A stretch of 11,234 bases of DNA. Source: DATJYV01 sp035499415 (lineage in GTDB: Bacteria; Bacteroidota; Ignavibacteria; UBA10030). Where the stretch lies: positions 1 to 11,234 of the forward strand of contig DATJYV010000213.1 of assembly GCA_035499415.1 (NCBI GenBank), written 5' to 3'. The notes under the pieces are model-generated. The model made no database searches. It was not told the origin of the DNA and worked only from the letters and a program-made list of their open reading frames with translations. Below, one piece after another: positions 1 through 5,682 of the stretch (positions are counted from its first letter, which is position 1; every line of letters starts with the position of its first letter). A program made the position numbers and the translations under genes.

Positions 1-157
1 ACTGGTATGCATTGGCGGCGATGTTGTTCAGGTCGTTGATCATCGCGTCCTTATTGGACTGGATGCTCTGAGCGCTGAACAAGCTCAGACCGACGGCGAT
101 CGCGATACCGACGATGATCACGCCGAGGATGATAAGAAGAAGCTGCTGTTGACCCAT
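1..157 (-). CDS. Small membrane-anchored protein, N-terminal part (runs off left edge)
   Basis: The first 52 codons are visible. They begin MGQQQLLLIILGVIIVGIAI and continue AVGLSLFSAQSIQSNKDAMINDLNNIAANAYQ before leaving the window. After a four-residue polar start there is one strongly hydrophobic segment (about residues 6-26), then a polar Asn/Gln-rich helix. The architecture is an N-in membrane anchor with a periplasmic helix, like pilin or pseudopilin N-termini. However, there is no prepilin peptidase site (no Gly before a Phe/Met plus Glu+5), so a true type IV pilin is not supported. The start is well set by AGGAGAG at 164-170, six bases from the ATG. I recall near-identical N-termini in hypothetical proteins of the Bacteroidota/Ignavibacteria group, without a known function. 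The C-terminus is not visible. Confidence 0.72.
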   Translation of the reverse strand, partial: MGQQQLLLIILGVIIVGIAIAVGLSLFSAQSIQSNKDAMINDLNNIAANAYQ

Positions 158-278
158 AACGTGCTCTCCTGATTATTGTGGATGAGAATGATCGACCGGA
201 CTACGAATAGTGTTCGACATCCCCGCGAGGCAAAGGTTTAGTGAAGAAAAAAAAAGGATGAGAGAAAGGTCGGAATTT

Positions 279-316
279 CGAGGAAATCCTCGGATTCGTG
301 GCTGCGACTAAGCCAC
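279..316 (-). other. Two short inverted repeats downstream of the VWA gene
   Basis: The 218-bp gap 158-375 has no gene. It contains two adjacent small hairpins: CGAGG/CCTCG (279-292) and GTGGCT/AGCCAC (298-316, seven-base loop). On the minus strand both lie just after the VWA gene, and a run of nine T (247-255) follows about 23 bases later. The T tract is too far from either stem for a classical intrinsic terminator, so a role in ending the transcript is only a guess. Confidence 0.25.
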
Positions 317-375
317 AGAAGCCGGGGAGGGAGTCAGGCGACGCACTTCCTGATGGGCTCGGATATTGAAACGGA

Positions 376-1479
376 TTATCGGTTCGACTGAATTCTTCTC
401 CGTCGATTCTTCAGGTAGTCGACGAAAATGAATTCCCCCAGATTGTTCAAGGAAGAATAGTACGCGCGCCCTTGATTTGCCCTGGTAAATTCCTCGACGA
501 AATTGATCAGGTACGGGTCCTGGGCGACCATGAAGGTGCTGACCGTGACCTTTTCCCGGCGGCATTGGACGGCTTCGTCGAGGGTCTTGTTCACGATGCG
601 AGGGTCGAGGCCGAACGAGTTCTTATAAAGCCGGCCGGCGTCGTCGAAGATCGCAGACGGTTTTCCATCCGTCACCATAAATATTTGTTTGTTCACATTT
701 CCGTTCCGGCGCAGCAGACTTCGGGCGAGTTGGAGGCCTGCGCGGGTATTCGTATGGAACGGTCCCACGTTCAGGAATGGAAGTTCATTGAGACTGACGA
801 GCTTGGCCTCGTCGCCGAACACCACCAGTGCCAGGTAATCCTTGGGGAACTTGATACGGATGAGCTCTGCCAGCGCCAGCGCCACCTGCTTGGCCGGTGT
901 GATCCGGTCCTCACCGTACAGGATCATGCTGTGGCTGATGTCAAGCATCAGGACTGTCGCGCAGGTCGTCTGATGCTCGGTTTCATACACCTCGAGGTCT
1001 TCTTCCTTCAGGACAAAATCATCGATCCCATCCCTCTTGAACGCGTTCGTCAACGTGGATGTCAGGTCGATGTTCGTCGGCATTTCGCCGAAGGACCATT
1101 TCTTTGTTTCGCTCAACCGGTCGACTCCCTGGCCGGTGTTGGGCGTCTCGTGATTTCCCCCCGGCGCTTTCTTCAGCGATGAAAAGACCTCACGCAGAGC
1201 GTCCTGCCTTATGCGCTGGACGCCGCGCGTCGTGAGCGTCAATTCGCCGTTGACCTCCTCGAGAATCCCCATCTCCTTGAGCTTCTCGATGAGCTCCTGC
1301 ATGGTCAACGATTCATCGAAGATGCCGTACCGCTCGGCGAGCTGCTTGAGCCATTCCAGCGCCTCGTTCACGTCGCCGCTCGATTTGACCATGAGATAGC
1401 TGAAGAGCTGTATCATGCTCTCCAGCCGCTGTTCGTCGGTAAGAGAGTCCTCAGTCCACTGGGAATAACGGGTACGCAT
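376..1479 (-). CDS. von Willebrand factor A domain protein, partner of AAA+ ATPase
   Basis: A 367-residue cytoplasmic protein with no signal peptide or membrane segment. The N-terminal part (1-105) is helical and charged; residues 56-100 look like a small winged-helix-like unit (MQELIEKLKEMGILEE, then GELTLTTRGVQRI). The VWA domain spans about 172-357 with a complete MIDAS: D180-x-S182-x-S184, a Thr around 243-245, and D271 in VTDGKP. A metal-dependent partner-binding site is therefore intact. In ChlD, CobT, ViaA and MoxR-linked VWA proteins this domain couples a AAA+ ring to its target. The ATPase lies immediately upstream on the same strand, which supports one complex. The only SD-like sequence is a weak AGGA at 1491-1494, eleven bases from the ATG. 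No chelatase large subunit is present, so a tetrapyrrole role is not supported. Confidence 0.9.
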   Translation of the reverse strand: MRTRYSQWTEDSLTDEQRLESMIQLFSYLMVKSSGDVNEALEWLKQLAERYGIFDESLTMQELIEKLKEMGILEEVNGELTLTTRGVQRIRQDALREVFSSLKKAPGGNHETPNTGQGVDRLSETKKWSFGEMPTNIDLTSTLTNAFKRDGIDDFVLKEEDLEVYETEHQTTCATVLMLDISHSMILYGEDRITPAKQVALALAELIRIKFPKDYLALVVFGDEAKLVSLNELPFLNVGPFHTNTRAGLQLARSLLRRNGNVNKQIFMVTDGKPSAIFDDAGRLYKNSFGLDPRIVNKTLDEAVQCRREKVTVSTFMVAQDPYLINFVEEFTRANQGRAYYSSLNNLGEFIFVDYLKNRRRRIQSNR

Positions 1480-1628
1480 TACGTGGGATGTCCTATGATT
1501 GAGCGATCAGCTGCAAGCGTTCAGCGATCAGCGACAAAAGGGATGATGTGCGAAAGCAATTCTCGCGAATCGCCTCTCTCTCGGGGCTCTTGCTGAAAGC
1601 CGACTGCTGACAGCTGTAAGCTTCCTTC
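1480..1628 (-). repeat. Spacer with degenerate AGCTGATCGCTGA-type repeats between ATPase and VWA genes
   Basis: This 149-bp spacer separates two genes that would normally be tightly coupled. It contains two identical 10-mers, AGCGATCAGC, at 1502-1511 and 1523-1532, 21 bases apart. Near the other end is the related CTGACAGCTG with flanking AGC/GCT-rich sequence (about 1588-1622). On the gene strand the pattern reads as loosely repeated GCTGATCGCTGAACGCT-like units. Short degenerate repeats of this type occur between genes in many bacterial genomes; that is recollection, not a search result. The spacer has no convincing ORF; the frames crossing it are out of frame with both neighbours and lack homology I recognise. 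Confidence 0.5.
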
Positions 1629-3137
1629 TCACATCTCCTCCTCCATCTGTTTCCCGCGGCTCGTAAAAATACTTCCGACGAGGTCCTTGTACGTCGTGAT
1701 GTGGTCGACGTCTTCCTTCGCAATCTTCGAGCATTGATGAAGCGCGTCGAGGACGAACTCCATCGCCGACGCCAGTTCATACTTATCCGTCTCGTTCAAT
1801 TTCAAATGTTTCTTCGTTACTTCCTTCAGTCCCTTCACGCGGTCAAGTTCGCGCGAATAGGCCTCGAGCGGCATGTCATCCCCCACCTCCACGACGTTTC
1901 CCGACTCAAACCATCCCACGATTTTTGAGTACTCGGAATCGTCGGTGTGGCGCGCCGTTTCCCCCCTTTCCTTGGGCTTGCGCTGCAGCGGGTCGGGAAA
2001 ATAGTTCTGGAACACAGCGCGAACCGCCTTGCCGATCAACGCCTTGCTGACCTTCACCGAACCCTCCTGTTCTCCTTCGAAGACGAGCTCGATCTTGCCC
2101 GTCATTCCGGGCAGAGCATGCGGGAGGTCACAGATGCGCGGAACGACGCAGGGGTCGTTAAGGATGATCGCGCGGCGCTCAGCGTTGCTGATGAGATTCT
2201 CCATGGACGCGATTGTCAGGCGCGCGCTCACGCCGGACTTTTGGTCGACAAACTCGCTTTTCCTCGCTTCGAACGCGATTTGTTCGATGATCTCGCGGAA
2301 ATACTGCGGGACTTTGAGGTTACGGCCGTCCCTGTGCGTCCAGGCCTCTTGTTCCGTGATGCGGATGGAGTCCTCGATCGAGCGGGGGTAATGTGTGAGG
2401 ATCTGGGAGTCGATGCGATCCTTCAGCGGCGTAATGAGATTTCCCCGGTTGGTGTAATCCTCGGGGTTCGCGGTGAAGACGATCATGACGTCGAGCGGAA
2501 TCCGCACGTTGAAGCCCCGAATCTGAATGTCTTTTTCTTCCATGATGTTGAACAACCCGACCTGGATGCGCGGCTGGAGGTCCGGAAGTTCGTTGATGGC
2601 GAATATGCCACGATTGGTACGAGGGATGATGCCGTAATGAATGGCTCCTTCGTGTGCGTAGTGCAATCGCTGGGTTGCCGCTTTGATGGGGTCGATGTCG
2701 CCGATGAGGTCGGCGATCGTCACGTCCGGTGTCGCGAGCTTTTCGGAGAACCGCTGGCTTCGGGGAAGCCACTCGATCTCCACATCTTCCCCGAATTGGC
2801 TCACGAGGTCGACGCATCGCTTGCAGACCGGCTTGTACGGGTTGTCGTTAATCTCGCATCCCTTGATCGCCGGAATCGATTCGTCAAGCAAGGAGGGAAG
2901 CAGCCGGACGATCCGCGATTTTGCCTGGCCGCGAAGTCCGAGGAGAAGAATATCATGACGCGCCAGCAGCGCATTGACAAGCGCGGGGACGACGGTCTTT
3001 TCATAGCCGACGATACCCGCAAAGAGCGGCTCTCCCGATTGGAGCTTGCGGATCAGGTTCGAGCGGATCTCTTCCTTCACCGGGACGACACTGTAGCCCT
3101 GGCTTCGGAGTTCGCCGACAGTTTTGGATCTTGTCAT
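1629..3137 (-). CDS. AAA+ ATPase of the MoxR / magnesium-chelatase ChlI type
   Basis: A 502-residue soluble ATPase. Walker A is GLRGQAKS (67-74). The Walker B equivalent is GIFAINEL (177-184), with Asn182-Glu183 instead of the common Asp-Glu. Sensor 1 is N224 in FTANPEDYTNRG, the arginine-finger candidate is R241 in PLKDRIDS, and sensor 2 is R306 in GVSARLTIASMENL. An insert after Walker A carries C94, C105 and C108, the last two as CKRC, so a redox pair or partial metal site is possible. The C-terminal 120 residues are charged and helical. The ATP-driven ring probably remodels a target together with the downstream VWA protein, as in RavA-ViaA or ChlI-ChlD. The ATG has GGGGAG at 3144-3149, six bases away, and a good promoter further upstream. 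The cellular target cannot be read from the sequence. Its position at the head of the two-gene unit fits the usual order of such pairs. Confidence 0.9.
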   Translation of the reverse strand: MTRSKTVGELRSQGYSVVPVKEEIRSNLIRKLQSGEPLFAGIVGYEKTVVPALVNALLARHDILLLGLRGQAKSRIVRLLPSLLDESIPAIKGCEINDNPYKPVCKRCVDLVSQFGEDVEIEWLPRSQRFSEKLATPDVTIADLIGDIDPIKAATQRLHYAHEGAIHYGIIPRTNRGIFAINELPDLQPRIQVGLFNIMEEKDIQIRGFNVRIPLDVMIVFTANPEDYTNRGNLITPLKDRIDSQILTHYPRSIEDSIRITEQEAWTHRDGRNLKVPQYFREIIEQIAFEARKSEFVDQKSGVSARLTIASMENLISNAERRAIILNDPCVVPRICDLPHALPGMTGKIELVFEGEQEGSVKVSKALIGKAVRAVFQNYFPDPLQRKPKERGETARHTDDSEYSKIVGWFESGNVVEVGDDMPLEAYSRELDRVKGLKEVTKKHLKLNETDKYELASAMEFVLDALHQCSKIAKEDVDHITTYKDLVGSIFTSRGKQMEEEM

Positions 3138-3161
3138 AGGATGCTCCCCACGGTGAAATTG

Positions 3162-3190
3162 AATATAAACGCTGGCCTCCGCATTTGCAA
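3162..3190 (-). promoter_or_regulatory. Sigma70-like promoter for the AAA+/VWA unit
   Basis: On the minus strand, TTGCAA (3185-3190) and TATATT (3162-3167) are separated by exactly 17 bases. The -35 box matches four of six consensus bases and the -10 box five of six. The expected transcription start lies roughly 18-20 bases upstream of the ATG at 3137. It sits in the divergent region between the ATPase and the GT9 gene. Predicted only from spacing and hexamers. Confidence 0.5.
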
Positions 3191-3287
3191 CAGATCATGA
3201 CCGCCGCCAGCAATCCGCTCTGCGGCGTGAGGGAACGCGCGAGGATGCGCGTTGCGGCTCCATGGAATAAATGCTACTTTGATACAA

Positions 3288-4349
3288 ATGGTTCCCCCGG
3301 CGAAAGTGTTGGTCATCCGTTTCAGTTCCGTGGGAGACATTGTCCTCGCAAGTCCCCTCCTTCGCGTCCTTCGGGCAAAATTCACCGCCTCACAGATCGA
3401 CTTCGTGACAAAGTCCGAATATGCGGAGCTGGTCAAGTTCAATCCCAACCTGAATTTCACCTATGAATTCAACCCGGCCGAGGGGTTTGCAGGGCTGAGA
3501 CGCCTCAAATCGAGACTTCGGCGCGAACGGTACGATTTGATTGTCGATATTCACAACAGTCTCCGGAGCAGATATCTCCGATCTTTGGGGAAGGGGGAAA
3601 AGGTCGTGGCGGTCGACAAGAGAATCGTCGAACGCGCGGTGCTCGTGCGGCTCAAGAAGAACTTCTACGGCTCCTCGGTATCGGTCCCCGACCGATACAT
3701 CGAGCCGCTTTCGGCGTTCGGCATCGCCTCCGACGGAGGCGGAACCGAACTGCACATTCCGGATGAAGTGCTGTTCCGGGTGAGCGGCATGATGGCTCCG
3801 GTCAAGCTGAACGAATTCGAGACGGTCGTCGGTCTCTGTCCGTCGTCGCGGCACGGGACGAAGCGCTGGCCTGCAGAGCGATACGGAGAAATCGGGAGCA
3901 GGGCGGCGCGCACGATCGGTGCGAAGGTATTTATTTTCGGCGGGCCGTCCGACGCCCCGGTCAATTCCGTGGTCCGGGAGGTCATTGTCCGGGAGGCAGG
4001 GGAGGCGGCGGTGACGGACTGGACCGGGAAACTTTCGTTGCTCGAAAGTGCGGCAGCGATGGAGTACTGCGACGTCGTGGTCTCGAACGACTCGGGGCTG
4101 ATGCACATCGCCGACGCGATGCAGAAGAAACTCGTGGCCATCTTCGGCTCAACGGTCAGAGAATTCGGATTCTTCCCGAGCGGTGCCCACAGCGTCGTTC
4201 TCGAGCGGAACGGACTTTCCTGTCGTCCGTGCTCTCATATTGGCTTGAAAGAGTGTCCCGAAAAACACTTCCGATGCATGAAGGAAATCGAGCCAGGAGA
4301 CGTCTTTTCGGCTGCCGAGCGGCTTCTGGGGCGGCCAGGGATCGCTTGA
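3288..4349 (+). CDS. Glycosyltransferase family 9 (ADP-heptose:LPS heptosyltransferase-like)
   Basis: A 353-residue GT-B fold protein that probably adds a heptose or related sugar to lipopolysaccharide core or another surface glycan on the cytoplasmic side of the inner membrane. From the ATG, VLVIRFSSVGDIVLASPLLR (7-26) is the typical GT9 N-terminal strand and loop, GTKRWP (190-195) lies at the start of the second Rossmann domain, and SNDSGLMHIADAM (266-278) is the donor-binding signature. A C-terminal cysteine set, C312/C315/C323/C330, resembles the CxPC...CP...C pattern seen in many GT9 proteins. Start choice: the ATG at 3288 matches the family N-terminus but has no clear SD. An in-frame TTG at 3252 would add 12 residues and has GAGGA (3241-3245) six bases upstream. 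The gene stands alone, divergent from the ATPase; acceptor and exact donor are not determinable. Confidence 0.9.
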   Translation: MVPPAKVLVIRFSSVGDIVLASPLLRVLRAKFTASQIDFVTKSEYAELVKFNPNLNFTYEFNPAEGFAGLRRLKSRLRRERYDLIVDIHNSLRSRYLRSLGKGEKVVAVDKRIVERAVLVRLKKNFYGSSVSVPDRYIEPLSAFGIASDGGGTELHIPDEVLFRVSGMMAPVKLNEFETVVGLCPSSRHGTKRWPAERYGEIGSRAARTIGAKVFIFGGPSDAPVNSVVREVIVREAGEAAVTDWTGKLSLLESAAAMEYCDVVVSNDSGLMHIADAMQKKLVAIFGSTVREFGFFPSGAHSVVLERNGLSCRPCSHIGLKECPEKHFRCMKEIEPGDVFSAAERLLGRPGIA

Positions 4350-4967
4350 GGCGGACGCCAAGGAACGTGATTAAGAACAATTCCATTTCGAAGAAAGAAT
4401 TTGTAGATTCACCACCGAATGATGGATGGGGAGGGGACGTTCCTCAACCGAAACGTGTTTTTCCTCTTCTTCAATTTTTGGCGGGCAAATCCGGCCCCAC
4501 CTTCCAGGAAGCTTGGAACTCAGCTCTCGCAATGCGAATTGAGAGACTAGAAGTTATCTCAAATGTAGCTACCGTCATGCTGAACTTGTTTCAGCATCTC
4601 ATTTCCCAAGCAAATCAGACCCTGAAACTCAGCCAGGGGCTGATGGGCCTTCGGCCCAAAGTTCAGGGTGACGCGATCTGGGTTGTTGAGATAACTTCTA
4701 ATCCAAATCACTGAATCAGCACAACCGCGCCGGCGTACATCCCCCACAGGACGCAGGAGGTCGGACGGTGGCTGCGGTCCGTATTGGCTCGATGTGATGT
4801 CTCTCGCGTGCCCGGGGGACCACGATTGAATGTCGAATCTCCGCACTCCCGGTGCATGATTCTTCCGGTCGTTCGGTATGAGATAGACCCGATCTGAGAA
4901 TCCTGAAACAGTCGAAGCAGGAACGAAGATAAATGTCGGTCGACTCACAACAGAGGAGAATTGCGAT
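4350..4967. other. 618-bp gene-free gap containing a palindromic repeat
   Basis: No credible gene was found. Positions 4350-4547 hold only a weak stem ACGTT/AACGT (about 4437-4458) followed by GTTTTT, a poor candidate terminator for the GT9 gene. Positions 4548-4700 are the palindromic repeat annotated separately. Positions 4701-4967 show no recognisable promoter or RNA, apart from the ribosome binding site AGAGGAG (4952-4958), nine bases before the next ATG. Minus- and plus-strand ORFs crossing this region read through the repeat and look spurious. Confidence 0.6.
4548..4700. repeat. 153-bp imperfect palindrome with 15-bp perfect terminal inverted repeats (MITE/REP-like)
   Basis: The ends TAGAAGTTATCTCAA (4548-4562) and TTGAGATAACTTCTA (4686-4700) are perfect reverse complements. 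The palindromy continues imperfectly inward: CGTCATGCTGAACTT (4573-4587) faces AAAGTTCAGGGTGACGCG (4658-4675). Nested stems are ATGCTGAA/TTCAGCAT (4577-4597), CAGCC/GGCTG (4630-4642), GGGC with a CTTCGG tetraloop (4645-4657), and CCCTGAAACT/AGTTCAGGG (4620-4668). The outermost TA at each end would fit a TA target duplication of IS630/mariner-type MITEs, but TA is self-complementary and so proves nothing. I recall the CATGCTGAACTTGTTTCAGCATC core as widespread intergenic repeat sequence. No coding capacity. A folded RNA role is possible if transcribed from the GT9 gene. Confidence 0.8.
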
Positions 4968-5633
4968 ATGACGACAATTCGGTACATGCGGTGCGCACTG
5001 ATCGTGATGCTTTGCGTCGTTTCAAGGCAAGCGCTCCAGGCGCGCCAGGGAACCGTGGAACGAGGAGGCAGGCCCGCCAACGTTTCAATCTTTGTCAATG
5101 GCGGGTATTCCGGTTTGGACCTCTCGAAGGTGAATGACGTTTATACGACGCTCGCGAAGAACTACAACCTTCCGCGGGGAAATGATTTCAAGCCCTACTA
5201 CTCTCTCCTTTCGGGCGTGCGACTTGCCATGGACGATGTCGGTGCCCTTCAGGGTGAGGTTGGAGGGACGCTGCTTAAACAGAATCAAAATGGTTCGACG
5301 AACTTTCTCCAGATGTACTATGTGGGAGGGTCGGCGTTGGTGGGAGAGTCCCTTGACATGCTCTCGGTATACGGAGGAGGGGGGATTGGATATTGGTGGT
5401 TGAATACACAACGGACCTACGATAGCCGGATCGGCGTGGCGAGAGTCAACACCCAGTTGGGTCAATTACATGGCGTTGTGGGCATTACCGCGGGGGGAAT
5501 GTCGGGGTCAACCGTCGGGCTTGAGGCACGGTACTCGTTCGGGACGACGCTGTTGCCGACGAGGTCGGACCTCGACTTCAACGTGAAGGGAATAAGTGTC
5601 GCGCTCCAGTTTTCTGCACCGATCCTAAAGTGA
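4968..5633 (+). CDS. Exported, probably outer-membrane beta-barrel protein
   Basis: A 221-residue protein with a Sec signal peptide: basic start, hydrophobic core CALIVMLCVV (9-18), likely cleavage after ALQA (about residue 26). The mature part alternates glycine/aromatic-rich beta strands and turns, for example VSIFVNGGYSGLDL, YYSLLSGVRLAMDD, GALQGEVGGTLL, YYVGGSALVG, LSVYGGGGIGYWW, GVVGITAGG and STVGLEARYSFG. This is the texture of a small outer-membrane barrel of eight to ten strands. No lipobox was seen. The C-terminus (ALQFSAPILK) lacks the terminal aromatic of classical barrels, which lowers certainty. AGAGGAG (4952-4958) supports the ATG; another ATG six codons later would also preserve the signal peptide. 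Only 49 bp separate it from the following lipoprotein gene, suggesting co-transcription. I do not recognise a specific family. Confidence 0.72.
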   Translation: MTTIRYMRCALIVMLCVVSRQALQARQGTVERGGRPANVSIFVNGGYSGLDLSKVNDVYTTLAKNYNLPRGNDFKPYYSLLSGVRLAMDDVGALQGEVGGTLLKQNQNGSTNFLQMYYVGGSALVGESLDMLSVYGGGGIGYWWLNTQRTYDSRIGVARVNTQLGQLHGVVGITAGGMSGSTVGLEARYSFGTTLLPTRSDLDFNVKGISVALQFSAPILK

Positions 5634-5682
5634 TATCAAACAGCGAGTCCACATCATCGCACAAAAAAGGAGGGAAGAAGCG

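Noticed and set aside
1..157. Type IV pilin or pseudopilin
   Set aside because: The hydrophobic N-terminus is pilin-like, but there is no prepilin peptidase cleavage site and no Glu at the +5 position.
247..255. Run of nine A (nine T on the minus strand) as part of an intrinsic terminator for the VWA gene
   Set aside because: The nearest stem ends more than 20 bases away, so the geometry is wrong for a classical terminator.
472..1182. 236-codon plus-strand open frame antisense to the VWA gene
   Set aside because: Mirror of a clear VWA domain with an intact MIDAS; low-complexity His/Arg/Asp-rich translation without family features.
376..3137. Magnesium or cobalt chelatase (ChlI/ChlD, CobS/CobT) proper
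   Set aside because: Only the AAA+ and VWA folds are shared; no large catalytic subunit or tetrapyrrole gene is present.
1947..3200. 417-codon plus-strand open frame antisense to the AAA+ ATPase
   Set aside because: It lies opposite a gene with complete AAA+ motifs, its translation has no recognisable domain, and it arises from codon bias of the true gene.
3390..4106. 238-codon minus-strand open frame inside the GT9 gene
   Set aside because: Antisense shadow; the plus strand encodes all GT9 signature motifs.
4229..4714. 161-codon plus-strand open frame from the end of the GT9 gene through the repeat
   Set aside because: Its first part overlaps the GT9 C-terminus in another frame and the rest is translated repeat; no ribosome binding site or domain.
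4559..5098. 179-codon minus-strand open frame across the gap and the start of the barrel-like gene
   Set aside because: Its C-terminus (EMLKQVQHDG) is simply translation of the palindromic repeat, a typical source of spurious ORFs, and it overlaps a gene with a signal peptide and good ribosome binding site.
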